Positions 49,127 through 58,583 of a stretch of DNA of 64,000 nucleotides are shown here, piece after piece. Source of the stretch: CAWAQA01 sp963784065 (GTDB lineage: Bacteria > Acidobacteriota > Vicinamibacteria > Vicinamibacterales > UBA2999); assembly GCA_963784065.1 (NCBI GenBank), contig CAWAQA010000006.1, forward strand, positions 372,001 through 436,000. The letters run 5' to 3'. Position 1 is the first letter of the stretch; each line of letters starts with the position of its first letter. The notes beneath the pieces are model-generated. The model did not search any database. It was not told the DNA's origin and worked only from the letters and a program-made list of their open reading frames with translations. A program made the translations under genes and the position numbers.

Positions 49127-49150
49127 CCGGATCCATCCGTGAATCCGGAT
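49127..49150 (-). promoter_or_regulatory. Candidate operator for the ArsR-methyltransferase
   Basis: CCGGAT at 49127-49132 and ATCCGGAT at 49143-49150 form an inverted repeat 7 nt upstream of the ATG. An AT-rich stretch (TTAAAGGCTATAT) follows on the far side and may contain the promoter. ArsR-family proteins often bind such palindromes over their own promoter. Confidence 0.35.
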
Positions 49151-49185
49151 TAAAGGCTATATCGACTGATGAGGAGGTGTCAACC

Positions 49186-49341
49186 CCCGGCCGGCAGCGG
49201 GCAGCAGGCAGCTGGCAGTGAGCAGGACGCGGAGGACCGAGGAATCTGAAGGCGGGCTGTGAACTGCGAACTCTTGCTTGCTCCGCGCTGTCTCCTGTCT
49301 CTTGCCCCCGCTGGCTGCCTGCTGCCAGCTGCCGGCTGCCC
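49186..49341. repeat. Degenerate GGCAGC array with inverted half
   Basis: GGCCGGCAGCGGGCAGCAGG and CAGCTGGCAGTGAG on the left are answered by GGCTGCCTGCTGCCAGCTGC and CGGCTGCCC on the right; the centre is unrelated. It lies between the ArsR-type gene and the DUF5916 gene end. Confidence 0.7.
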
Positions 49342-51956
49342 CTACCGCGGCGAAAACCACCAGCTCGCCTTGATCGCGAAGAAATTGTCGCCGCGCGCTC
49401 CGAGCGAGCCGAACAGATCGGAGACCGAGGCGCGGGCGCGGCGGATCTCCTCGGTCTCGCGATCCTGCTGCCACACCAGATACAGGGTGCTGCCCGGACG
49501 CCATTCCCAGCGAAGCACCAGGTTGCTGCGGAACGACCGCACGTTGAAGTCCTGGTCGGCCAGCGCGGTGCCGGCCGGATCGACCGGCAGCAGCAGCCGG
49601 CTGCGCGCCGCCGCCAGCTCACCGAACGTGTTGTAGCGGCCGCTCGCCGCGAACGGCTCGGCGTAGAAGTCGAGATTGAGGTCGGGCTTGAACGTGTAGT
49701 TGAGACGCACCTCGGCGGAATACGTCGACCGATCGATGTTCGCGAAGATGTACCGCCTGCCGAACGTGGCAGCCTGCCCCGCCGGGAGCACGGTCACATA
49801 CTGCTGCGTGTCGATCTCCCGCTCGTACGACGGGTTGATGGAAAGCTCCCACTGCGGCCCCGGCCGTACGGTGAGGCCGACCCCTGCCTCGAACTGAAGC
49901 CCGCCGTCCTCGTTGCGGCCGTAGCCCAGCTCCACGCCGCCCCGCGTCTGGGACGTTTCGCTGTTTTCGAGCTCGATGGCGGAGAACCAGGACTGCGGCC
50001 GCTCCATCGACGGCCCGCCGCGCGTCAGGCGCATGTCCTGCCCGCGCTGGTGAAACTCGGTCGACCATTCTGTCTGCCAGAAATTCGGCCAGGTGAAGGA
50101 CGCCTCGGCGGCGAGGGACGCGTTCTGCCGGCGGCCGCCGTCGTCGTCGTCTTCATTTCTTCCCGACAGGACCTGCCTGTCCGCGCCGTAGTTCCACTCC
50201 TGGCCTTGTCCCAGCTGGAACGAGTATTCCCGATACCAGCGTCCCGGAACGGTTTCGCGATATTCGAGCTGCGCGTCGATCCGCACGCCGTCGCTGGTGG
50301 CGAGCCGGCCGATGTCGTTGGTCTCGAAGCCAGGCGTCGTGAAGGATGTTGCCGCCTGCCAGAGCCAGTGGCGGCCGTTCTGGCGTTCGAACGACAGACC
50401 GCCCTGCGCCCCCTGCATCGATCGCCGATTCGGATCGACCTGAACGTAAGTCGACATCGGGCCGCTGGAAGTACCGAGCGCTCGTCCGCTGGACCCGCAG
50501 GATGGCGCCAGGCTCGCCGTCCACGTGCGTGGCGCCGAGGTAGCCCTCCATTTCGTAATCGCCGAAGCGAATCACCGAATCGCCGCTCACCGTGAAGGCG
50601 TTGCGGGCGAGGACACCGGCAACCGGATCGTCCGGGCGGAACCGCCGGTTCACCGTCGTGGCCATGACACCGACGGTCGATCCAGGCGGACCAAACTCCT
50701 GCTCGACCCGCGCCACCCCGTAGACCGTCCGCGGCGCGACGCCCACCCGTCCGAGCTGTAATGCACTGAAGGTCCGTGCCGACTCCTCGTCGGTCACGGC
50801 GGCCAGCATGCCGACAGACATTCCCGACGCGAGGCGCCCGGTCAGCTTGGCCGCGCCGAGGATCGTGGTCGTCGGCGGATAGTCGACGAACTCGCCGTCG
50901 GCCTCGCCCACCGGCTGCGCGCCGATGCGCCGCGAATAGAAATACTCCTCCACGTTGCCGGTGAGCAGGTTCGCGCCCTCGACGAAAAACGGGCGCCGCT
51001 CGTCGAAGAAGGTCTCGAATGCCGACAGGTTGACCTCTGCGGGATCGGCTTCGACCTGGCCGAAATCCGGGTTCACCGTCGCCTCGAGCGTCAGGTTCGA
51101 GCCGAGTCCCACTTTCACATCGGCGCCGACGCGCCCCGCCACGTTGGCGCCGCCGTTGAACGGATCGCCCGGATCGCGATCGCCGATCAGGTGCGAATCG
51201 GTCGCGACGTAGGGCAGGATTTCGAGACGACGGCTGGGCCGGATGCCGTCGAGGCCGTGCAGGTCGCCGAACAGCGAGGCCCACCGCTCCTCGGTGCGCG
51301 GCACGAGCGCCCAGAACACCTGCTCGTTGCGCGAGGGGACCCATCGCTGCACGTTCAGCCCCCAGACCTGCGGAACGCGATCGTTGAACCGCAGCTGCGC
51401 GAACGGAATCCAGAGCTCGGCGGTCCACCCCTGCGCGTCGATGGCGGCGCGCGCCTGCCAGACCGGGTCGAACGTGTCGTCGTCGTTGAACTCGTCGTCG
51501 CTGGCGTGATAGTGGTCGAGCCGGACACCGCTGGCCGTCACGCCAAACGTCGATGACGTCCGGCGATCGAGGTAGGTGTCGAGCGAGACGAGGAGGTGCT
51601 CGGCCTGTTCGCCTTCGTCGCGCCGGCCCATCGGCGCCTGGATCGGGGCGCTCGAATACATGCGGGCGCCGACGTACAGCGCGCCATCGTCGTAGGCGAA
51701 GCGCACCTCCATCGCGGTCGCTCGGGGGCGCGCCCTCGACCGGTTCCTTCTGCACGAAGTCGGTGACGGGAGGTACCGAGCGCCACGCGTCGTCGTCGAG
51801 GCGGCCGTCAACGCGGATTGTCGCGTTGGCGACGCGTACCGCGCGCGCCTGCTTGCGTCCGCCGTTATCGCCCTGCGCCTCCTGCGCCAGTGCCGGCGCC
51901 GGGGCGACGCAGAGAAGGACGCCGGAAACAAGGCCAGCCAGACCGAGGGCCGTCAG
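49342..51956 (-). CDS. DUF5916-type outer-membrane protein with N-terminal CBM9-like domain (two frameshifts)
   Basis: About 870 aa. The leader (LTALGLAGLVSGVLLCVAPA) lacks a clear ATG, so the start is approximate. Next, VRVDGRLDDDAWRSV-like and MEVRFAYDDGALYVGARMYS form a CBM9-like domain; AELWIPFAQLRFN and RWVPSRNEQVFWALVPRTEE follow. From about residue 215 the DUF5916 pattern is clear: NLTLEATVNPDFGQVEADPA, ETFFDERRPFFVEGANLL. The last half is beta-barrel-like with Y/W-rich strands and a terminal aromatic (ASWWFSPR). Frames change near 51715 and 50465. Probably an outer-membrane channel or receptor. Confidence 0.85.
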
Positions 51957-52058
51957 CGATTCCAGTTGTGAGGTTTGAACACCGGCCGCGTGTCACCGTG
52001 AGGATGGTATCCAACCGACATGAAGCCAGCATGAAGTGGCCGCGATCGGATTACCATC

Positions 52059-52710
52059 GTGCCCGTGGGCGACCCTCGCCTCCTCGTCGTGGCAGCGATC
52101 GCGGTTTCGCTGGCATCGGCTTCGGCCGACGTGGTGCGCCGCACGTTCGATCAGGATGCCATCGGCGCTCCACCGGCGGGCTTTTCATTCGCCGCGGCGC
52201 GTTTACCGGCGGCCGGACCGTGGCTCGTGCGGGCCGATGGTGCGAACCGGTACCTTGTTCATCCGAGCGTCGCGTCCCCCACCGAAGGGTTCTCGCTCGC
52301 GGTGCTGGACATGGCACCGCCAGCCGAGCTCCGACTCTCCGCGCGTATCAAGCTGGTGGACGGTTCGCGCGTCGGCGGGCTCGTGTGGCGGTACCAGAAC
52401 CCGGAGAACTTCTTCGCGGTGTCGCTCGACCTCGCGGGGCAGGAGATGGCGCTCTACCGCGTGGCTCGCGGCAATCGGATCCGGCTCGAGTTCGAGGACG
52501 ATCTCGAGCTCGATCGCGACGCCTGGCACGTGGTCCGCGTGGAGCACGCGGACGGCCGCATCCGCGTGTCGCTCGGCGGCATCGGCGTCATGCGCGCGAG
52601 AGACCGCGCGGCGACCGACACACGGCCGCGCCGGCATCTGGTCCGACGGAGGCGCGACGGCGTGGTTCGACGATCTGCACGTCGAAGATGCCCCGGACCG
52701 TGAGCGATGA
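52059..52710 (+). CDS. Secreted LamG-like domain protein (C-terminal frameshift)
   Basis: About 215 aa, GTG start. Leader LLVVAAIAVSLASASADVVR. Jelly-roll strands: PAELRLSARIKLVDGSRVGG, LVWRYQNPENFFAVSLDLAG, LYRVARGNRIRLEFEDDLEL, WHVVRVEHADGRIRVSLGGI. After a shift near 52610 the end reads AGIWSDGGATAWFDDLHVED. The stop overlaps the response-regulator ATG (ATGA), so it is first in an operon with a two-component system and may be an accessory periplasmic sensor. Confidence 0.7.
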
Positions 52711-53363
52711 GAGTGCTCATCGTCGAGGACGAGCCGGATCTCGCGGCCGTGCTCGCGAGGTCGCTGGCGGAGGCGGGGTTTGCGGTGGACACCGCCGCGG
52801 ATGGCGAGGACGGCCTGTTCCGGATTCGCGAGATCGGCTACGACGCCGTGGTGCTCGACCTGATGCTGCCGCGCCTCGACGGGTGGAGCGTACTCGAGGC
52901 GGCGCGCGCTGATGGGATTCGCATGCCGATCCTGGTGCTGACCGCGCGCGACCAGCTCGCAGACCGCGTTCGCGGGCTGAATCTCGGCGCCGATGACTAC
53001 CTCGTCAAGCCGTTCGCGATCACCGAGCTCGTCGCGCGGCTGCACGCGCTGATTCGCCGCTCCTACGGCAGCGCCGCCGCGACGCTGACGGTCGGCGACC
53101 TGGTCATCGACATGGCGGCACGACAAGTGAGCCGCGACGGTGTACCGATCGAGCTCACGGCGCGCGAGTTCGCGATCCTCGAGCTGCTCACGCGATCGCG
53201 CGGCGCCGTCGTCGCGCGCGCCACCATCTACGAGCACATCTACGACGACGAGACCGACGTGCTGTCCAACGTGATCGACGTGCACGTGGCCGCGCTCCGG
53301 CGGAAGCTGGGCGCCGATCTGATCCGCACGCGCCGCGGCGAGGGTTACCTCATTGATGCCTAG
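52707..53363 (+). CDS. OmpR/PhoB-family response regulator
   Basis: 218 aa. Receiver: MRVLIVEDEPDLAAVLARSL (acidic pair 8-9), phospho-Asp51 in VVLDLMLPRLDG, Lys101 in YLVKPF. Output winged helix: ELTAREFAILELLTRSRGAV and SNVIDVHVAALRRKLGADLI with IRTRRGEGYLID. Overlaps both neighbours (ATGA upstream, 8 nt with the kinase). Target genes unknown. Confidence 0.95.
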   Translation: MRVLIVEDEPDLAAVLARSLAEAGFAVDTAADGEDGLFRIREIGYDAVVLDLMLPRLDGWSVLEAARADGIRMPILVLTARDQLADRVRGLNLGADDYLVKPFAITELVARLHALIRRSYGSAAATLTVGDLVIDMAARQVSRDGVPIELTAREFAILELLTRSRGAVVARATIYEHIYDDETDVLSNVIDVHVAALRRKLGADLIRTRRGEGYLIDA

Positions 53364-54699
53364 CTCACTGCGCGCCCGGCTGCTGGCCTGGTACAGCGTC
53401 GTGCTGGTGATCGTCATCGTGACGTTCGCGGGTACGGTGGCGTACCTGTTGTGGCGGTCGATGCTGGCGGACGTGGATGCCGGGCTTCGCGCGAGCGCCG
53501 CCCCGCTCGTGGCATCGCTGCGGCCGGCCGGCGCCGGCGGGTTCGACCTGGACCTGCCGCTCGAGTACCAGCCGGCGGACGCGGCGCAACCCGGTCCGGC
53601 CACGTACTACGCTGTGTGGAACGCGCGAGGCGACCTCATCGATCGCTCGGCGGTCGGATTCGACATTGCGGCACCGCCGGGATCCGGTACCGCGACGCGC
53701 GACGGCCGGCGGGAACTCACGGTGACCGGCGCCGGTGGCGCGCTGGTGCTGGTCGGCCGCGACCTCTCCGAGGCACGGGATGCCGTGCGCGCTTTCGCCG
53801 CGACGGCAGCGCTGGGCGGGCTGGCCGCGCTGCTGGTCTCGCTCGCCGGCGGATGGTTCCTGATCGGGCGCGCACTCGCACCCATTGGCCGGATCAACCG
53901 TGCGGCGGCCGACATGGCGGGTGGCAACCTTGACGCCCGCATCGCGGTCGAACGCACCGAGAACGAGCTGGAGCAGGTGGCGCAGGCGCTCAACGGCGCA
54001 TTCGACCGGCTGCATCGCGCGCTCGACAGCCAGCAGCGATTCACGGCGGATGCCTCGCACGAGCTGCGGACGCCGCTCGCCACCATCTCCGCCGAGACCG
54101 AGTGGGCGCTGTCGCGGCCGCGTTCCGCGGAGGAATACCGCGAGTCGCTGCTGACCTGCCGGCGCGCCACGGACCGCATGGCACGGCTGGTCGAGCGGTT
54201 GCTGACGCTCGCACGCGCGGATCACGAAACGATCACCCTCGATCGGGCGCCGGTGGGGCTCGAGCCGATCGTCCAGGAGGCGGTCTCACTCGTGCATCCC
54301 CTCGCGGTGCGGCGAGGGATCACGATCGAGACGCATCTCGACACCGCCCGCGTCAACGGCGACCGCGACTGCCTGACGGAGCTCGTCACCAACCTGTGCT
54401 CGAACGCGGTCGAATACAACCGTGACGGCGGGCATGTGACGGTAGAAGTGTGGCCGGACGGCCCCGACGCCTGCATGCGCGTTCGCGATTCGGGCGTCGG
54501 CATCAGCGAGGACGATCTGCCGCGCATCTTCGAGCGCTTCTACCGCACCGACAAGACCCGGGATCGCCGGACCGGCGGCGCCGGCCTCGGCCTCGCCATC
54601 GCCAAGTGGATCGTCGATGCGCACGGCGGCCGGATCACCTGCCGCAGCACCGTCGGCGAAGGGACCGAGATGCTGGTCCGGCTTCCGCGGCTGGTCTGA
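53356..54699 (+). CDS. Sensor histidine kinase
   Basis: 447 aa. Helix 1 (LLAWYSVVLVIVIVTFAGTV), a periplasmic loop of about 130 residues, helix 2 (AALGGLAALLVSLAGGWFLI), HAMP, then DHp ADASHELRTPLATISAETEW with His235, and ATPase with SNAVEYNRDGGHVTVEV (N box), RDSGVGISEDDLPRIFERFY (G1/F) and GGAGLGLAIAKWIVDAHGG (G2). Pairs with the regulator just upstream. The signal is unknown. Confidence 0.95.
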   Translation: MPSSLRARLLAWYSVVLVIVIVTFAGTVAYLLWRSMLADVDAGLRASAAPLVASLRPAGAGGFDLDLPLEYQPADAAQPGPATYYAVWNARGDLIDRSAVGFDIAAPPGSGTATRDGRRELTVTGAGGALVLVGRDLSEARDAVRAFAATAALGGLAALLVSLAGGWFLIGRALAPIGRINRAAADMAGGNLDARIAVERTENELEQVAQALNGAFDRLHRALDSQQRFTADASHELRTPLATISAETEWALSRPRSAEEYRESLLTCRRATDRMARLVERLLTLARADHETITLDRAPVGLEPIVQEAVSLVHPLAVRRGITIETHLDTARVNGDRDCLTELVTNLCSNAVEYNRDGGHVTVEVWPDGPDACMRVRDSGVGISEDDLPRIFERFYRTDKTRDRRTGGAGLGLAIAKWIVDAHGGRITCRSTVGEGTEMLVRLPRLV

Positions 54700-54758
54700 C
54701 GGAACACGAACCACAGAGCCAGACGTCTCTGCGTCGTCTGTTCGTGTCCCGAAGGGTG

Positions 54759-56604
54759 CTACTTGACGTCCAGCTCCACCTCGAGGCGCGCGACCAGCAC
54801 ATCGAGCTCCGCTGAGACAGCGGCCACTGTCTCCGGCTGGCTCAGATCCACACCGGCTCGCGACAGCAGCGTCATCGGGTAGTCGCTGCCGCCCGCCCGC
54901 AGCAGCGAGAGATACCGCGCCACGCCCGACGCGCGCGCGCCGGCGTCGGGGCTGCGCAGGCCCTGCATCAGTCGCGCCGTGGACGCAAAGCACGTCGCGT
55001 ACTGATACACGTAATACGGCGTGCTGAAGAAATGCGGGATCCGCGCCCACGTGACGCGTGAGATCTCCTCCTCGTCGATGACGTCGCCGTAGAACTGGCG
55101 CAGCAGGCCCGCGTAAACCTCATTCAGCGTGTCAGCGGTCACCGGCTGGTCCTGCTCGACCAGCCGGTGGGCCTGCAGCTCGAAGTCGGCGAACATCACC
55201 TGGGTATAGAAGGTGCTCGCGATGCTGTCGATGGCGTGCTGCAGCAGGACCACACGCTCGTGCACGGCTGCGCGCGCGCTCCAGCATCAGGTCGAGGAAC
55301 AGCGCTTCGCTCAGCGTGGACGGCACCTCGGCAACGAAGATGGTGTAGCCCGCGTACACGAACGGCTGCGCCTGGTGTGACAGCAAGGTGTGCATCGAGT
55401 GCCCCATCTCGTGCGCCAGCGTGAACACGGCGTCGAGCGTCTCGTTGTAGTTCAGCAGCATGTACGGATGCGACCCGTACACGGGGGCGGAATAGGCGCC
55501 GCTGCGCTTGCCGGCGTTTTCGAAGACGTCGATCCAGCGGCTGCGGAACGCTTCGCGCACGTGCTGCTGATAGTCGCGGCCGAGTGACGCCACCGAATCC
55601 GCGATCCACTCCCCCACGTCGTCATAGGGGTACCTCTCGTCGTGGTCCACGAGCGGGACGAACACGTCGAAGAGGCGGTAGCTCTCGAGGCCGAGCACGC
55701 GCCGCCGCAGCCGATGATAACGGCGCAGCGGCTCCACGCCCGCCTTCGTCGACGCGATCAGGTTCTCGACGACGGAGGTGGGGATGTTGTTGCCGTGGAG
55801 CGCGGCGTCGAGCGTGGACGTGTAGCCGCGGGCCCGCGCGTGAAACCAGTCGCGCTGCAGCACGCCGTTGTAGAGCGCGGCATAGGTATTCTGGCTCTCG
55901 GCATAGGTCCGGTGGAACGCGCGGTACGCGGTCGCGCGATCCGCCTGGTTGCGGTTCGTCTCGAGCAGCGCCCGGTACTGCCCGTAGGTCAGGGTCACCT
56001 GCTCGCCGCTGGCCAGCGCAATCGACGGAAACTTCATGTCGGCCGTCGTCAGCGCGGCGTAGCTGTCGTACGGGATGCTGTTGAACCGGCCCGCGTACGA
56101 CATCAGGCGCTCGCCGGCCTCGTCGAGCACGTGCTCCTGCTCGTGAAACAGGCTCTCGATCGCGAACCGGTAGACGGCAAGATCCGGGTTCACCTCCATC
56201 CAGCCGCGGATGGTGTCGAGCGGGATCGAGAGCACCTCGGGGTTGAACCACGAGCTTGCCTGCTGCTGCCGCGCGAACAGGATCTGGACCTGCTGGCGCT
56301 TCGCGTTCACCTCGTTGCTGCGCTGATCCTCGTCGTACTGAAGCGACGCGAAGTACCAGACGCGATAGCTGAGCGCGCCCATCTCGTCCATCGCGCGGAA
56401 CGACGCGAGCAGTTGACCGGGCACCGTGCGCGAGCGTGCCCTGGAACCGCTTGAAGTCGTCGACGGCGGACTCGAGCTGCTGGTAATAACCCGACCATTC
56501 GTCCCAGTCGCGGCAGATCGCGACGAGGTCCCACTTGTAGCGGTCGGGGATCGCCTCGCGTGCCGGCAGGGTGCCGGTTGAGGCCGAAAGGTTTCAGAAG
56601 GCAC
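54759..56604 (-). CDS. pepF: Oligoendopeptidase F (frameshifted)
   Basis: About 610 aa M3 metallopeptidase: YKWDLVAICRDWDEWSGYYQ at the N-terminus, WYFASLQYDEDQRSNEV, FTLAHEMGHSMHTLLS (HExxH), VAEVPSTLSEALFLDLMLER (third ligand), FYTQVMFADFELQAHRLVEQ. Shifts near 56428 and 55275 change frame. The first frame runs in phase with thrC after the thrC stop and has no start codon; a GTG at 56604 (VPSETFRPQPA) with a further indel near 56570 gives a credible start, overlapping thrC by 11 nt. Cytoplasmic peptide hydrolysis. Confidence 0.88.
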
Positions 56605-57871
56605 GCAGCAGCCTTTCCAGTTCCGGGTAGGTGGCCGGGAGCGAGGTGCGCGTCCGCGGGCGGGCGATCGCATCGGCGAGCGTCGGGGGTAGCGGGACGG
56701 GCTTGCCGATGGCCGGCTCGACCACCTCCCGGAACTTCGCCGGATGCGCCGTCGCGAGGAAAACGCCCTTCGCGTCGGGATCCGCGGCGAGCACCTCCTG
56801 CAGGCCGAGCCACGCGATGGCGCCGTGCGGGTCGAGGAGGTACCCATGCGTTCGGTAGACCTCGCCGATCGCCGCCACCACCCGCGCATCGTCATACGCG
56901 ACGCCAGCGATGTCACGGCGCAGCGCCTCGAGGTCGCCGCCGTACAACGCCTGCATGCGCTCGAAATTATTCGGCGCCCCGACGTCCATCGCGTTCGCCA
57001 CGGTCCGCACCGACGCCCGCGGCTCGTAACGGCCGGAGCGCAGGTACTCGGGCACGACATCGTTGACGTTGGTGGCGGCCACGTAGCGCGAGACCGGCAC
57101 GCCAAGACGCTTCGCGATGAGACCGGCGGTCAGGTTGCCGAAGTTTCCGCTCGGCACCGATACGACCGCTCCCTCGATCCGTCCGGGGATGACGTGGTAG
57201 AACACCTGCGGCAGGAGCCGCCCGACGTTGATCGAATTGGCCGGCGTCAGCCAGACGTGCGTGCGAAGCTCGTCGTCGGCGAACGCCTCCTTGACCAGCC
57301 GCTGGCAGTCGTCGAACGTGCCGTCAACGACCACGGCGAGGATGTTGTCGCCGAGCGACGCCATCTGCGCTTCCTGGACGTCGCTGACCTGGCCCTGCGG
57401 ATACAGCACGACGACGCGCGTGTCGGGAACGCCGTAGAACGCCTGGGCGACGGCGCTGCCGGTGTCGCCCGACGTGGCGACGAGAATCGTGAGCGGTGTT
57501 CCGTCCGTGAAGTGGTGGAGCAGGCGCGCCTGGACGCGGGCGCCGACATCCTTGAAAGCGAAGGTCGGCCCGTGAAACAGCTCGAGCGCCCACACGCGTT
57601 CGGTGACCTGGACGAGCGGGATGGGGAAATTGAGCGCGTCGTTCACCAGCGCGGTCAGGTCCGCGCGGCTGATGTCGCCGTCAAGGAGCCGAGCGCCTAC
57701 CTCGGCGCCGATTCCGGCGGCGTCGGCCCGGGCAAGGGCCGCGATTTGCGAGGGAGACAACGGGTCGAGCCGTTCGGGCAGGTACAAGCCGCCGTCCGGG
57801 GCCGCGCCGGAGAAGAGCGCGTCGATGAACGACGCCGGAGGGGCCGCGCCCCTCGTGCTGATCCACTTCAT
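56594..57871 (-). CDS. thrC: Threonine synthase
   Basis: 425 aa from MKWISTRGAAPPASFIDALF. FHGPTFAFKDVGARVQARLL holds PLP Lys107; LVATSGDTGSAVAQAFYGV, VSVPSGNFGNLTAGLIAKRL, FLATAHPAKFREVVEPAIGK complete the enzyme. It turns O-phosphohomoserine into threonine. ATG 57871 is preferred over 57907, which would be repeat-encoded. Intact. It ends inside the pepF start. Confidence 0.95.
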   Translation of the reverse strand: MKWISTRGAAPPASFIDALFSGAAPDGGLYLPERLDPLSPSQIAALARADAAGIGAEVGARLLDGDISRADLTALVNDALNFPIPLVQVTERVWALELFHGPTFAFKDVGARVQARLLHHFTDGTPLTILVATSGDTGSAVAQAFYGVPDTRVVVLYPQGQVSDVQEAQMASLGDNILAVVVDGTFDDCQRLVKEAFADDELRTHVWLTPANSINVGRLLPQVFYHVIPGRIEGAVVSVPSGNFGNLTAGLIAKRLGVPVSRYVAATNVNDVVPEYLRSGRYEPRASVRTVANAMDVGAPNNFERMQALYGGDLEALRRDIAGVAYDDARVVAAIGEVYRTHGYLLDPHGAIAWLGLQEVLAADPDAKGVFLATAHPAKFREVVEPAIGKPVPLPPTLADAIARPRTRTSLPATYPELERLLRAF

Positions 57872-57872
57872 G

Positions 57873-58016
57873 GAGAAAAGCCCCAAAGCCCAAGGCCCAA
57901 GGCACACGGCTCAATCAACGAGCCAGGAGGGTGATCACGAATCTCGATTATCACGACGTCGTTGCCTCGTGCCTTGTGCCTTGTGGGACCTTGGGCTTCG
58001 TGCCTCGAGCGGCCCG
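57873..58016. repeat. Degenerate CAAGGCCCAAGG array with inverted half
   Basis: AAAGCCCCAAAGCCCAAGGC and CCAAGGCACACGGCTC on the left oppose CGTGCCTTGTGCCTTGTGGG and ACCTTGGGCTTCGTGCC on the right. It lies between the thioesterase end and thrC. Confidence 0.7.
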
Positions 58017-58018
58017 CG

Positions 58019-58432
58019 CTATGCCTGCGGCGGCTCGGGACGGATGGCGACCGGCCGGCCCTGATCGTTCACCGCGACGAGGACGACCTCCGCTTCAGTC
58101 ACCTTCACCGTCTCGCCGTGGCCCGGACCGCCCCCGAGGATTGGAGTGGTGCCCCACCGCTCGGCCTCGACCGTGACGCGGACCGTAATCGAGGTGCGGC
58201 CGATGCGCAGCGTTTCGGTGTAGAAGCTCACGATATCGCCGAGGAACACCGGCTCGAGGAACTCGACCTCGCGCATCGCCTTGGTGACGTACCGGTGCGC
58301 GGCCACCTTTCGCGCCTCGATGGCGGACGCCAAGTCGATATTAGACAGGATCACGCCGCCAAAGATCGTCCCGTAGGCGTTGGTGTCCTTCGGGAGCAGC
58401 AGGACCCGGATGGCTGGATTCCGCTCGGCCAT
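58019..58432 (-). CDS. Acyl-CoA thioesterase (YciA-like hotdog)
   Basis: 137 aa from MAERNPAIRVLLLPKDTNAY. The hotdog motif GTIFGGVILSNIDLASAIEA carries the catalytic Asp; YVTKAMREVEFLEPVFLGDI and VSFYTETLRIGRTSITVRVT are family strands. It hydrolyses acyl-CoA to fatty acid and CoA. A longer start at 58465 is possible but repeat-like. Confidence 0.9.
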   Translation of the reverse strand: MAERNPAIRVLLLPKDTNAYGTIFGGVILSNIDLASAIEARKVAAHRYVTKAMREVEFLEPVFLGDIVSFYTETLRIGRTSITVRVTVEAERWGTTPILGGGPGHGETVKVTEAEVVLVAVNDQGRPVAIRPEPPQA

Positions 58433-58441
58433 TGCAGCTGA

Positions 58442-58570
58442 ACATTGTTCTCGATCGAGGCACAAGGCTCAAGGCACAAGCCGCGGCGCGCACGTGCACC
58501 TGTGATTTCGCTTGGTCTCCGCTCACTCGACGTTTAGCATGGTTCCGTTCCGAGCCTTGAGCCGTGTGCG
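58442..58570. repeat. Short GGCTCAAGGCACAAG inverted block
   Basis: GAGGCACAAGGCTCAAGGCA (58457-58476) is answered by GTTCCGAGCCTTGAGCCGTG (58547-58566). It occupies the divergent gap before the sulfite oxidase gene. Confidence 0.5.
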
Positions 58571-58583
58571 TTGAGGAGGTTTC

